DNA of 35,436 nucleotides from Lutibacter sp. (lineage in GTDB: Bacteria; Bacteroidota; Bacteroidia; Flavobacteriales; Flavobacteriaceae), in the NCBI GenBank assembly GCA_028696945.1, contig JAQVGD010000010.1:1-35436 (forward strand), given 5' to 3'. This document shows, one piece after another, positions 8,877 through 17,238 of the stretch; the stretch's first letter is position 1; every line of letters begins with the position of its first letter. Under the pieces are notes generated by a model. It was given only the letters and a program-made list of their open reading frames with translations, made no database searches and was not told where the DNA came from. The position numbers and the translations under genes are program-made.

Positions 8877-9315
8877 AGCCTTCAAAAAAATTGAAGCAGG
8901 TAATTGGCGTTATACTAATGTTGAAGCTTGGCGGGGCATAGTTTGCGAAATGCTTACCAGCAAATGGTTTGAACAAAATTTTAAAATTGAAAAACCAGCC
9001 AAAGGATTGGATGATTCCGGTATTGTTGATGATTGTGATATGATTATAAATACCAAAAAGGTTGAAATTAAATCGGCAACTAAAAATTACTTTAAGTATT
9101 TAATGCCAAAAATACACGATGTTAGAGACAAGCCAAAGGACATTTATATAGGTGTTAAATACAACGAAACCGTAGAACCAAACGAAATACAAATTTTGGG
9201 CTACATTAAATGTTCTGAAATTTTAGAATACCCTATAAAACAAAATAAGGGAGCACCCTATTATGAAGTGCCGTTGTCTAGATTATTGCCCATTGACCAA
9301 AATACTTTTGACTGA
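8812..9315 (+). CDS. Putative PD-(D/E)xK restriction endonuclease of R-M system 1
   Basis: 167-aa protein without a family name I recognise. A nuclease-like core is visible: DDCDMIINTKKVEIKSAT gives D76...E85-I-K87, the PD-(D/E)xK pattern with a hydrophobic strand before ExK. An upstream helix with Glu (WRGIVCEMLTSKWFE) precedes it, as in many type II nucleases. It overlaps the adenine methyltransferase gene by about 65 bp in another frame. The start is uncertain: TTG 8806, ATG 8812 or ATG 8821, and I chose the first ATG. Its place as last gene of a regulator-M-M operon is the main reason to call it the restriction subunit. At 167 aa it is short for an enzyme that also recognises DNA, so it may work as a dimer. 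Confidence 0.65.
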   Translation: MIVMVRIKVTEQDKKFAKQQIEAFKKIEAGNWRYTNVEAWRGIVCEMLTSKWFEQNFKIEKPAKGLDDSGIVDDCDMIINTKKVEIKSATKNYFKYLMPKIHDVRDKPKDIYIGVKYNETVEPNEIQILGYIKCSEILEYPIKQNKGAPYYEVPLSRLLPIDQNTFD

Positions 9316-9447
9316 TGGCAGAACGGAGCTATGAAGATTATTGGAAATAAACCAAATTTTAGCACTTTCGATTTTTGCCAACGCACAATTCCATTGCTCG
9401 AAAAACCAAAAGAGCTAAAATTTCCCAACGCTCAAATTATAGATGAG

Positions 9448-9472
9448 GACAATTGTCCGTTGTACAACTGTC
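9448..9472 (+). promoter_or_regulatory. Operator pair before the C-protein gene of R-M system 2
   Basis: Two perfect 10-bp palindromes, GACAATTGTC (9448-9457) and GTTGTACAAC (9459-9468), with centres 11 bp apart. Read another way, the stretch holds two ACA-N2-TGT sites, ACAATTGT (9449-9456) and ACAACTGT (9464-9471). The same ACA-N2-TGT unit occurs twice before the methyltransferase gene at 10710. It lies 23-47 bp upstream of the regulator's ATG and overlaps the likely -33 element, as expected for autoregulation by a controller protein. Confidence 0.7.
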
Positions 9473-9490
9473 TACATAATTTCATCTTTG
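9459..9490 (+). promoter_or_regulatory. Promoter of R-M system 2 regulator/nuclease
   Basis: GTTG at 9459-9462 and CATCTTTG at 9483-9490 (7 of 8 to TAnnTTTG) are separated by 20 bp and followed four bases later by the ATG at 9495. The message may therefore be nearly leaderless, a trait known for C-protein genes. Confidence 0.55.
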
Positions 9491-9494
9491 TAGA

Positions 9495-9725
9495 ATGAAT
9501 TTGCAAAGAAAATTTGGACTTGTACTAAAAGAACTTCGACTAGAAAAAGGACTTTCTCAAGAATCTTTAGCTAACCAATCTGATATTGACAGAACCTACA
9601 TAAGCGACATTGAAAAAGGAGAACGAAATATCTCTCTTAAAATAATTGAACGACTTTCCGAAACGCTTCAAATTTCTCTTTCAGAACTTTTTAAAAAAAT
9701 AGAGGAATATGGAAAGTACGAATGA
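9495..9725 (+). CDS. C-protein-like XRE controller of R-M system 2
   Basis: 76-aa single-domain HTH protein (LRLEKGLSQESLANQSDIDRTYISDIEKGERN...), the size and layout of R-M controller (C) proteins, which bind paired operators as dimers and delay nuclease expression until DNA is methylated. The nuclease gene starts inside it (ATG 9709, 17 bp overlap), the classic C-R coupling. Palindromic operators lie just upstream, and related ones lie before the methyltransferase gene. The inferred role is to activate or repress its own C-R message and to repress the methylase. Confidence 0.85.
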   Translation: MNLQRKFGLVLKELRLEKGLSQESLANQSDIDRTYISDIEKGERNISLKIIERLSETLQISLSELFKKIEEYGKYE

Positions 9726-10659
9726 TTATATCAAAAGAAAATTTGGAGTAGATGAACAAAAGTTTATCGAAGTGATGAAAATGAGTCCTGGAGCCGAAGG
9801 TTACATTCACGGTTCTTTAAGTGAATTATTATTTAAAGACTATATAGAATCTAAAGGATTTGAAACTTATCGAATCAAAGAAAAACCCGAAGGTGGTTAT
9901 AATGCTAAAAGTGATGATGCTAGAGGAGATTTTTATATTAGAAAAAAAGGCAGTACATCCGATGAATGGTATGTGATTGAAAACAAAGGAATCAAAACCA
10001 ACACAGAAAAACATCTTTTCACTTTAGACACAAAAGATAAACTTTATAAACATTTAAAAAGTCTTGCTTTTCCTAAAGCAGATTATCTTGAAAAAGCATA
10101 TCAAAATGGCTTTAACAGATACGCTAAAGCTAAAGAAAAATGGGAAGCCAAAAATGTTGGCAAGACGTATCCAGCCTTTAAATGGGATAAAAAAACTCCT
10201 GGAGCAAGAGCTTTTAATTTAGTAGGTTGTTGGAAAGACGAAAAAGATTTAAGAAAATGGGTTGATAATGTTGACGAGAAAACTTTAACCACAGAATCTT
10301 ACCTAAATCTGCAAGGTCCAATTAGAATGCTTGCTACTCACGCACCAAGTAACAGAGTTGCACCTTACACAAAAATTAAACAAGCTGCACCTTTAGTTAC
10401 AGAATTCAACATAATGTGTGTTGATTTATTTCAAAGAATAGGAGAGCATAAATTTGTGTTTATGAATCCAAATAATATTTCTCATTCACCAACAAGTCCA
10501 GAACATTTATATCAAAATTATCATATTGACTATATTATTCCGGGAGTAAAAGACGAGCTAAAACTACAGCATCCTTGGTATGATGACATAGAAGAGTGTA
10601 TAAAACAAACAAAACCTATTACAAGAAAAATCGATAAATCACAATTAGATTTAAGATAA
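9709..10659 (+). CDS. Putative type II restriction endonuclease (PD-(D/E)xK) of R-M system 2
   Basis: 316-aa protein placed between the C protein and the methyltransferase. The probable active site is D74 (ARGDFYIRKKGS) followed by E91-N-K93 (EWYVIENKG), a D...ExK arrangement, with an upstream conserved-looking Glu in GSLSELLFKDYIESKGF. The rest is basic and rich in aromatic residues, fitting DNA binding. It starts within the C-protein gene and its end is followed by the operator-promoter of the methylase. I do not recognise the specific family. The call rests on the motif and the C-R-M gene order. Confidence 0.72.
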   Translation: MESTNDYIKRKFGVDEQKFIEVMKMSPGAEGYIHGSLSELLFKDYIESKGFETYRIKEKPEGGYNAKSDDARGDFYIRKKGSTSDEWYVIENKGIKTNTEKHLFTLDTKDKLYKHLKSLAFPKADYLEKAYQNGFNRYAKAKEKWEAKNVGKTYPAFKWDKKTPGARAFNLVGCWKDEKDLRKWVDNVDEKTLTTESYLNLQGPIRMLATHAPSNRVAPYTKIKQAAPLVTEFNIMCVDLFQRIGEHKFVFMNPNNISHSPTSPEHLYQNYHIDYIIPGVKDELKLQHPWYDDIEECIKQTKPITRKIDKSQLDLR

Positions 10660-10692
10660 TTTGTTTATTTCGCACATTTGTGATTATATTTG
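10660..10692 (+). promoter_or_regulatory. Promoter of the M/S fusion gene
   Basis: TTTG at 10660-10663 and a perfect TATATTTG (TAnnTTTG) at 10685-10692, spacing 21 bp. The ATG at 10710 follows after 17 bp. The -7 element sits between the two operator half-elements described next. Confidence 0.7.
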
Positions 10693-10703
10693 TCACAAAT
10701 GTG
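10673..10703 (+). promoter_or_regulatory. Operator pair (11-bp perfect inverted repeat) before the methyltransferase
   Basis: CACATTTGTGA (10673-10683) and TCACAAATGTG (10693-10703) are exact reverse complements around a 9-bp spacer that contains most of the -7 element. Each arm is itself an ACA-N2-TGT site (10674-10681 and 10695-10702), centres 21 bp or two helical turns apart. This matches the unit found before the C-protein gene, so the same regulator probably controls both transcripts. Confidence 0.72.
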
Positions 10704-10709
10704 TGAACT

Positions 10710-12713
10710 ATGGAATTAAATTTAGATTTTGAACTAACAAAGACCGATAAACTATTAAGAAAGTTTGAAGAAATTCACAACTTCATTTATGCAAATGATG
10801 GTCTTTCTACTCAACAAACATTAGAAGAATTTATAAAAATTCTCTTCATAAAAGTAATTGACGAAAAGAAAAAAGAAAAACAATTCTATATTGATGATGT
10901 AGAATTTGAACAAATAAAAAGTTCAAAAAAATCAGAACAATTACTTCAAAGAATAAACAGTCTTTTTTCTAGTACAATACAGGAATACTCTGATTTATTT
11001 GATAAAGGCGATAGAATAAAATTAAGTCCATTATCATTAGCAAACACAGTTAATAAGTTACAAGATTTTTCATTAATTAATTCCTCAAATGACGCCAAAG
11101 GATTGGCATTTCAAAAATTCCTATCTCACCAAGAAAAAGATGGTAGAGGTCAATTTTTTACTCCAGAACCAATAATTGATTTTTGTGTTAGTATCATTCA
11201 GCCAAAACCAAACGAAACGATAATTGACCCAGCTTGTGGAAGTGGTGGTTTTCTAAACTCTTCGTTCAATTACATTTTAAAGAACAATAAAAATATCAAT
11301 GTAGAAAAAGTTGTTTCAGAGAATCTTTATGGTTTAGATATTAATAAAAGTATTGCACGAATTGCAAAAATGAAATTGCTACTTGAAGCAAATGTAGAGA
11401 CAAATGTAAAGTGTATTAACTCACTAACAGATTATGACGAAGTTTTGTTAAAAGTTAAAGTAGATAAAGCATCAAAAGGTTTTGATATTGTTTTAACAAA
11501 TCCTCCATTTGGTACAGCAGGAAAAATATCTGACAAAAAAATACTTTCCTCTTTTGATTTAGGCTACAAATGGAAAAAAGTAAATGATAATGAATTTATT
11601 AAGACAAATACACTTCACACAGGGCAAGTAGCAGAAATATTGTTTATTGAAAGGTGTCTTGATTTATTAAAAGAAGGCGGAAGAATGGGAATTGTATTAC
11701 CCAATGGTCATTTTGAAAATCCTTCATTGGAATATTTAAGGTATTATATTAAACAAAGAACAAAAATATTAGGAATTGTAAACTTACCACAAGAAACATT
11801 TATTCCTTATGGAACAGGTGTTAAAACTTCACTTCTTTTTGTTCAAAAAGACACTCCAAATATAGATAGAGAATATCCATTGTTCTTTAGCCAAATAAGA
11901 AAAATTGGTTATCAAGGAAATAAAAATGGAAGTCCTATTTATCAAAAAGATGATTATGGAAAAATTTTACGTGATTTAAATAAAAATCCAATTCTTGATG
12001 AAGACTTGTCTACCGTAATTGAAGATTACAAAAAGTTCCACAATGAAAAAAACATAGAAACTGAAAATTCATACTCTATTAAATACAATGAATTAAATGG
12101 TCGCTTTGATTATGATTTTTATTCACCACAGAACAGAAAATTAATTGAACTAATTGAAAAAAACAATGCTGTTCGATTATGTGATGTTGTTCAAGTTGTT
12201 AAAACAAAAAGTAAAAAATTAGCAAATAAAAATCTAACTGTAGAATACGTTGAATTATCAGATGTAAATACTCCATCTTTAGAAATTATAAACTCGACTG
12301 AAATGTCAGTTTATGAACTTCCAAGTAGAGCATCTTATGAAATAAAGCAAGGGGATATTATAACTGCTATTGCAGGAAATTCTATTGGTTCAAGAAAACA
12401 CGCAACTGCATTGGTCAATTCAGATTTTGATGGTGCAATTTGCACAAATGGTTTTAGAGTTTTACGAAATTTTAAAATCGACCCATATTATTTACTTTAC
12501 TATCTGAAATCTGAATATTTTCTTAATCAAATTTCAATGTTAAGAACAGGAGCTGCAATTCCAAATATTTCAGACAATGATTTCAAGAATCTATTAATTA
12601 GTATTCCAAGTGAAAAAGTAATTAAAGAAATAAGCGAAAAAGTGAAAAAATCATTTGAATTAAGAGAAAAGTCGAAAAGCGAACTTAATAGTATAGAATA
12701 TGAATTAGCGTAA
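10710..12713 (+). CDS. Type I-like adenine methyltransferase fused to a specificity domain (R-M system 2)
   Basis: 667-aa gamma-class N6-adenine methyltransferase. Residues about 1-120 form an HsdM-type helical N-domain. About 130-420 is the catalytic domain, with GQFFTP, motif I DPACGSGGF (from D173) and motif IV N264-PPF267. About 480-665 is a single HsdS-type target-recognition domain (VRLCDVVQVVKTKS...EIKQGDIITAIAGNSIGS...AAIPNISDNDFKNLLISIPS) ending in a helix. It is thus an M-S fusion with one half-site reader, unlike classical type I S subunits with two. A separate nuclease gene lies upstream, so the system behaves like a type II system built from type I parts. As a dimer it could read a bipartite palindrome. 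It is expressed from its own operator-controlled promoter. Confidence 0.9.
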   Translation: MELNLDFELTKTDKLLRKFEEIHNFIYANDGLSTQQTLEEFIKILFIKVIDEKKKEKQFYIDDVEFEQIKSSKKSEQLLQRINSLFSSTIQEYSDLFDKGDRIKLSPLSLANTVNKLQDFSLINSSNDAKGLAFQKFLSHQEKDGRGQFFTPEPIIDFCVSIIQPKPNETIIDPACGSGGFLNSSFNYILKNNKNINVEKVVSENLYGLDINKSIARIAKMKLLLEANVETNVKCINSLTDYDEVLLKVKVDKASKGFDIVLTNPPFGTAGKISDKKILSSFDLGYKWKKVNDNEFIKTNTLHTGQVAEILFIERCLDLLKEGGRMGIVLPNGHFENPSLEYLRYYIKQRTKILGIVNLPQETFIPYGTGVKTSLLFVQKDTPNIDREYPLFFSQIRKIGYQGNKNGSPIYQKDDYGKILRDLNKNPILDEDLSTVIEDYKKFHNEKNIETENSYSIKYNELNGRFDYDFYSPQNRKLIELIEKNNAVRLCDVVQVVKTKSKKLANKNLTVEYVELSDVNTPSLEIINSTEMSVYELPSRASYEIKQGDIITAIAGNSIGSRKHATALVNSDFDGAICTNGFRVLRNFKIDPYYLLYYLKSEYFLNQISMLRTGAAIPNISDNDFKNLLISIPSEKVIKEISEKVKKSFELREKSKSELNSIEYELA

Positions 12714-13035
12714 GCCAACGCTAAAAGCCATACACATTTGCAATTCGCTACAGCCAACACACAAGCCAAAAATTGCAAAAGAGTATGTCTTTGCCAACGC
12801 TCAATCCAAACTGACAAGAAAATATAGGAATTGAAAAGCAAAACGGAATAAAGCCAGTTGCCAACACTTCATGAAATTTATACTTACATTTAAACTAAAC
12901 AACAAACCGACAAACATTCAACAATAATATTGCTACGCTGGAAAAATCTCCGATTTTCCAGTCGCACAAATCTTATAAAATACCGTTGATTGTAAGCAAT
13001 AATTAAAATCCTCTATTCAATAACTTAACGCAACA
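12714..13035 (+). other. Right edge of R-M island 1: gene-free region with recurring short motifs
   Basis: No gene seen. The stretch 12714-12865 holds several GCCAACGC/GCCAACAC copies, among them GCCAACGCTAAAAG, GCCAACGCTCAA and GTTGCCAACAC. Similar GCCAACGCACAA and CCCAACGCTCAA occur in the gap at 9316-9494. The end of this stretch is the dispersed repeat described separately. Confidence 0.5.
12869..13010 (+). repeat. Dispersed intergenic repeat, copy A
   Basis: About 140 bp closely related to 22368-22500. The two share CATNAAATTTAT at the start, a 23-bp identical core (12903-12925 here), a central hairpin (CTGGAAAAATC / GATTTTCCAG in this copy), CACAAATC or TACAAATC, and AATTAAAATC at the end. 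No coding potential. It lies just downstream of R-M island 1. Confidence 0.75.
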
Positions 13036-13165
13036 AATCCAAAATGGTAAATTGTAAATCCAAAATACCGACAATCCTAAATACTAATAATCCAAAATCG
13101 TAAATCGTAAATCCAAAATACCGACAATCCTAAATACTAATAATCCAAAATCGTAAATCATAAAT
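13036..13165 (+). repeat. 53-bp tandem repeat, 2.4 copies
   Basis: Units start at 13036, 13089 and 13142, each beginning AATCCAAAAT(C/G)GTAAAT; the third is cut short by the tag stop codon. Copies 1 and 2 differ only at a few bases near their start. Inside each unit AATCCAAAAT occurs twice, so the unit itself grew from a shorter repeat. No spacers are present, so this is not a CRISPR. Confidence 0.85.
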
Positions 13166-13728
13166 TATACTTCTTGATATCTAAAACAATCAATAACATG
13201 GTCATTGATCATTCCGGTGGCTTGCATGTGTGCGTAAACTACGGTTGAACCCACAAATTTAAATCCGCGTTTTTTTAAATCTTTTGAAATAATATCCGAC
13301 AATTTAGTAGTTGCAGGAATTTCACTTAAATTTTTTCTGTTATTTTTGATGGGTTTTCCATTGGTAAAACTCCAAATATAGTTTGAAAAAGAGCCAAATT
13401 CTTGCTGAACTTCCATAAAGGAAACGGCATTTGAAATGGTTGCTTTAATTTTCAATCTGTTTCTGATAATTCCTGCATCAAGTAACAATTCTTCATATTT
13501 GGCTTCGGAATAATTAGCGATTTTTTTATAATCAAAATTATCAAAAGCCTTTCTGAAATTCTCTCTTTTCCGAAGAATGGTAATCCAGCTTAAACCCGCC
13601 TGAAAAGTTTCCAGAATTAAGAATTCAAATAATTTATTGTCCGCAAAAACAGGAACTCCCCACTCTGTATCGTGATAAGCCATATAAAGCGGATCATTTT
13701 TACACCAGCCACAACGTGTTTTATCCAT
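13165..13728 (-). CDS. tag: DNA-3-methyladenine glycosylase I
   Basis: 187-aa base-excision repair enzyme that removes 3-methyladenine from alkylated DNA. The Tag signature is complete: N-terminal CGWC followed by YHDTEWGVP (zinc ligands C6 and H19), the core ETFQAGLSWITILRKRENFRKAF that holds the base pocket, and the C-terminal HVIDCF that supplies the other His and Cys ligands of the structural zinc. Length is normal for the family. Its stop codon lies within the last partial copy of the 53-bp repeat. It stands alone on its strand, divergent from the lipoprotein gene at 13823. Confidence 0.96.
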   Translation of the reverse strand: MDKTRCGWCKNDPLYMAYHDTEWGVPVFADNKLFEFLILETFQAGLSWITILRKRENFRKAFDNFDYKKIANYSEAKYEELLLDAGIIRNRLKIKATISNAVSFMEVQQEFGSFSNYIWSFTNGKPIKNNRKNLSEIPATTKLSDIISKDLKKRGFKFVGSTVVYAHMQATGMINDHVIDCFRYQEV

Positions 13729-13822
13729 TTTACTTCAATTTAAAAGAAAAGCTAAATTAAAAATTTTAACATAAAAATTGATATTTTTTACGTAATTTTA
13801 AGAGATTTAAAACCAATTGATT

Positions 13823-14230
13823 ATGAAAACGTTATTTTATTATGTGGCCTTCGGTTTATTTATTGTTGGATGCTCTTCAACTACCACAACCACGAAAACA
13901 AGCGATAAAAATCTTCCTAAAGAGTCGGTTAAAATTACCAATGATAGTTTGGAATATGAAATAACTATTATAGATATTGGCTTTGAGACTTATTTAAATA
14001 CAATTGCCAAACCAATGAATTTTTATTCGAAGGAATTCTATGAAACAAAAAACAAATTTTATGTAACAGAATGGAATATAAGAGCTCGGAATCCGCTAAG
14101 ATATCGCAGCGATATTTATGAAAACCACATAGACTACGATTTTTATATTGATTATGGTTTAGAGGTAAATTACAAACTTTACAATTATTTTAAATTTGTT
14201 GAGTACAAGTACAAACAGCGATTTTTTTAA
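13823..14230 (+). CDS. Lipoprotein of unknown function (DUF6146-like)
   Basis: 135-aa protein with a lipoprotein signal (MKTLFYYVAFGLFIVGCSS; lipobox Cys 17) followed by a Thr-rich linker. The body ends in NPLRYRSDIYENHIDYDFYIDYGLEVNYKLYNYFKFVEYKYKQRFF, a pattern rich in Tyr and Asn that I associate with a conserved flavobacterial domain of unknown function. The name DUF6146 is from memory and should be checked. The ATG at 13823 was preferred to the TTG at 13817. It converges with nhaA, with 4 bp between the stop codons. Confidence 0.7.
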   Translation: MKTLFYYVAFGLFIVGCSSTTTTTKTSDKNLPKESVKITNDSLEYEITIIDIGFETYLNTIAKPMNFYSKEFYETKNKFYVTEWNIRARNPLRYRSDIYENHIDYDFYIDYGLEVNYKLYNYFKFVEYKYKQRFF

Positions 14231-14234
14231 AGCT

Positions 14235-15572
14235 TTACTTTTTGGGTTTCAGTTGAATTTTTAAAATCATATACCCTAAGATACCTGCCACTAAAGATCC
14301 TAAAATAATACCCATTTTTGCGGCTGAAATAAAACTTTCATCATCATAAGCAAGGTTGGTAATAAACAAAGACATGGTAAAACCGAGTCCGCCCAAAATA
14401 CTGGCACCCAACAATTGCTTAAATTTTACACCTTTTGGCAAATCGGCCAACTTTAATTTAATAGCTAAAAAAGAGAGCAGCATAATACCAATTGCATTTC
14501 CAAAAACCAATGCCATAGCAATATTTAAGCTAATATGGCCAGTGTTTTCCAAACCGCTAAAACTTAATGCCACACCCGCATTGGCCAGCGCAAAAATTGG
14601 CATGATAACATAAGAAACCCAACCATGAAGAGAATGCTCCAAATGTTGCAACGGAGATTGCACTTTGTTGGTAATAGTTTCAATCTCATCAACAATCTCC
14701 AGTTGTTTTTTGTTGAGCAATTGAAAGTTCTTGTATTTGCAACTTCTAAAAGTTTGAAGTTGGGTTGATAATTCATTCTCGTAATCACTTAAATTAATTT
14801 TCCGATACATGGGTATGGTAAATGCCATCAATATTCCTGCAATAGTTGGATGAATTCCCGATTTTAAGAATAATAACCAAACCACAAATCCCACTAAGAA
14901 AAAAATATATTTAGAGTACAAATGTTTATAGCTTAAAAACCCAAACACCCCAACAATTAGGATGGCATAAGTAATTAAATCCCATTGAATATTGGCACTA
15001 TAAAAAATAGCAATCACTAAAACTGCACCGATATCGTCAACAATGGCAAAAGCCGTTAAAAATATTTTCAACCCCAACGGCACGCGATTTCCCAATAATT
15101 TTAAAATCCCCAATGTAAACGCGATATCTGTTGCCATAGGAATTCCCCAACCTTCAACGCCAACTTTTCCTTGATTGAAAAATAGAAATATCATCACAGG
15201 AAACAACATTCCTCCAATTGCGGCAAAAATAGGAAGGGAAGCCTTTCTTAAAGTTGTTAGTTCTCCAGCTAAAATTTCGCGTTTAACTTCCAAACCAACT
15301 ACAAAGAAGAAAATGGCCATTAAGCCATCATTAATCCATAAAATAATCGATTTCTCCAAATAAAAATCCGTGTTTGCAAAGCCAATCGTGAACTTATAAC
15401 GCCATAATTCGTTATAAGTAGCTCCGAAAGGTGAATTTGCCCAGATTATGGCAAAAATTGAAAATGCAAACAACAACAAACTTGCTGTTGTTTCCAAGTG
15501 TATAAATTGATTTAAAGAACCGCCAACTGCTTTTATTTTTTTATTCATAATTCGTTGCGCAATATAACCCAT
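14235..15572 (-). CDS. nhaA: Na+/H+ antiporter NhaA
   Basis: Inner-membrane antiporter that expels Na+ in exchange for protons and so helps keep pH and salt balance. 445 aa with about a dozen hydrophobic helices. Family hallmarks are GWGIPMATDIAFTLGILKLLG (the TM4 Asp) and FAIVDDIGAVLVIAIFY (the paired Asp of TM5 that bind the ion). IMPIFALANAGV and LLGASILGGLGFTMSLFI follow in the second half. A longer cytosolic loop (about residues 255-300) than in the E. coli protein carries charged residues. The start may be the ATG at 15572 or the one at 15548 (MNKKIKAVGG), which fits the family better. Confidence 0.95.
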   Translation of the reverse strand: MGYIAQRIMNKKIKAVGGSLNQFIHLETTASLLLFAFSIFAIIWANSPFGATYNELWRYKFTIGFANTDFYLEKSIILWINDGLMAIFFFVVGLEVKREILAGELTTLRKASLPIFAAIGGMLFPVMIFLFFNQGKVGVEGWGIPMATDIAFTLGILKLLGNRVPLGLKIFLTAFAIVDDIGAVLVIAIFYSANIQWDLITYAILIVGVFGFLSYKHLYSKYIFFLVGFVVWLLFLKSGIHPTIAGILMAFTIPMYRKINLSDYENELSTQLQTFRSCKYKNFQLLNKKQLEIVDEIETITNKVQSPLQHLEHSLHGWVSYVIMPIFALANAGVALSFSGLENTGHISLNIAMALVFGNAIGIMLLSFLAIKLKLADLPKGVKFKQLLGASILGGLGFTMSLFITNLAYDDESFISAAKMGIILGSLVAGILGYMILKIQLKPKK

Positions 15573-15582
15573 TTTGAAATAA

Positions 15583-15610
15583 AAAAAAGCCTTCTAAAAA
15601 GAAGACTTTA
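15583..15610 (-). terminator. Intrinsic terminator of pckA
   Basis: On the minus strand AAAGTCTTCT and AGAAGGCTTT pair (9 of 10) around a 4-nt loop and run into a T tract. It lies 28 bp past the pckA stop codon and before the nhaA start, so the two genes are separate transcription units. Confidence 0.8.
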
Positions 15611-15636
15611 ATATTATCATAAATTTTGCTTATTTT

Positions 15637-17238
15637 TTAAAGTTGCGGACCAGCAATTACCAATGCTTTTCCATCTTCGGTATCTGTATATTTTTTAAAG
15701 TTTTCAATATACAGTTTAGCCAATTTTATCGCTTTTTCTTCCCATTCAGCAACATTGGAATACGTAACTCTAGGATCTAAAATATCACTTACTTTCTTTA
15801 AAGATTTTGGTGCTTTTAAATTTAAAAATGGAATATCAATTGTTTCGGCTTTATCGAGTGAACCGTCTAAAATGGCGTCTATAATGGCACGCGTGTCTTT
15901 TAGGGATATTCTTTTTCCTGTTCCATTCCAACCGGTATTTACAAGGTAAGCTTTGGCATTGTGCTCTTTCATTTTTGAAACCAATGTTTTAGAGTACATT
16001 GTTGGATGCAATGTTAAAAATGCTTCACCAAATGCTGGAGAAAAAGAGGGTTGTGGTTCTGTAATTCCTCTTTCAGTACCAGCTAATTTAGAGGTAAATC
16101 CACATAAAAAGTGGTATTGTGCTTGGGCATCGTCCAATATGGAAACTGGAGGCAAAACACCAAAAGCATCAGCAGAAAGATAAATTATTTTACTTGCATG
16201 TCCTGCTTTTGATGGCAATACAATTTTATTTATATGATAAATTGGATAAGAAACTCTTGAATTTTCTGTGATTGTGTGATCGTAAAAATCAACTTCGCCA
16301 TATTCATTAACAGCCACATTTTCCAGCAATGCGTCTCTTTTAATGGCTCTCCAAATATCCGGTTCATTTTTCTCACTCAAATCGATTACTTTGGCGTAAC
16401 ATCCACCTTCAAAATTAAATACGCCATTGTGATCCCAGCCATGCTCATCATCGCCAATTAAATAACGTTTTGGATCGGCGGAAAGTGTGGTTTTTCCAGT
16501 TCCGGATAATCCAAAGAATACAGCAACATCGCCTTTTTCGCCAACATTGGCAGAACAATGCATAGAAGCAATTCCGCGAAGCGGCAAATAGTAGTTCATG
16601 ATGGAAAACATACCTTTTTTCATTTCACCGCCATACCAGCTACCGCCAATTAATTGCACTTTTTCAGTAAGGTTAAACACAACAAAATTTTCAGAATTCA
16701 ATTTATGTTCTTTCCATTTCGGGTTTACAACTTTAGAGCCGTTTATCACAATAAAATCTGGTTCGCCAAAATTTTCCAATTCATAAAATGAGGGTCTGAT
16801 AAACATATTGGTAACAAAATGAGCCTGCCACGCAACTTCCATCACAAAACGCACTTTTAATCGTGTGTCTGGATTTGTACCACAAAAAGCATCAACCACA
16901 TATAATTTTTTTGAATTAGAAAGATGGTTCAGCACCAAAGATTTTAAATCGTTATAAACTTTTAAAGTAGTTGGGAAATTCACTTTATCATCCCAATAAA
17001 TGGTGTCTTTAGTAACATCATCTTTAACAATAAACCTATCTTTAGGAGAACGTCCAGTAAAAATACCAGTTTTTACGGCCACTGCACCACTATCTGTTAA
17101 TGCACCTTTTTCAAATCCAACCCGTTGGTGAGAAACTTCGGCTTGATACAATTCTTCGAAAGTAGGATTGTATGAAACTTCATGATACCCTGTAATTCCT
17201 AAATTGTGCAATTCCTGAATAACTTTAATATTTTTCAT
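15637..17238 (-). CDS. pckA: Phosphoenolpyruvate carboxykinase (ATP)
   Basis: 533-aa gluconeogenic enzyme converting oxaloacetate plus ATP to phosphoenolpyruvate, CO2 and ADP. Signatures are [15 protein letters not shown] near the N-terminus, the substrate-binding [32 protein letters not shown], the P-loop [14 protein letters not shown] and the metal-binding [10 protein letters not shown], then [20 protein letters not shown]. Length is standard for the ATP-dependent form. It is a single-gene unit ended by its own terminator. The 320-bp upstream region has two LacI-family-like operators, which suits carbon-source control of gluconeogenesis. Confidence 0.97.
   Translation of the reverse strand: MKNIKVIQELHNLGITGYHEVSYNPTFEELYQAEVSHQRVGFEKGALTDSGAVAVKTGIFTGRSPKDRFIVKDDVTKDTIYWDDKVNFPTTLKVYNDLKSLVLNHLSNSKKLYVVDAFCGTNPDTRLKVRFVMEVAWQAHFVTNMFIRPSFYELENFGEPDFIVINGSKVVNPKWKEHKLNSENFVVFNLTEKVQLIGGSWYGGEMKKGMFSIMNYYLPLRGIASMHCSANVGEKGDVAVFFGLSGTGKTTLSADPKRYLIGDDEHGWDHNGVFNFEGGCYAKVIDLSEKNEPDIWRAIKRDALLENVAVNEYGEVDFYDHTITENSRVSYPIYHINKIVLPSKAGHASKIIYLSADAFGVLPPVSILDDAQAQYHFLCGFTSKLAGTERGITEPQPSFSPAFGEAFLTLHPTMYSKTLVSKMKEHNAKAYLVNTGWNGTGKRISLKDTRAIIDAILDGSLDKAETIDIPFLNLKAPKSLKKVSDILDPRVTYSNVAEWEEKAIKLAKLYIENFKKYTDTEDGKALVIAGPQL

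Noticed and set aside
9314-9349. 11-codon frame MAERSYEDYWK after the putative nuclease, overlapping its stop (TGATG)
   Set aside because: Too short to support as a gene; could be the start of a lost gene, but nothing further is readable.
9387-12865. Integron attC sites for the GCCAACGC motifs
   Set aside because: The motif does not fit the RYYYAAC/GTTRRRY core sites, and no paired arms or integron integrase are visible.
13036-13165. CRISPR-like repeat array
   Set aside because: Units are contiguous with no spacers and no cas genes nearby; it is a tandem repeat.
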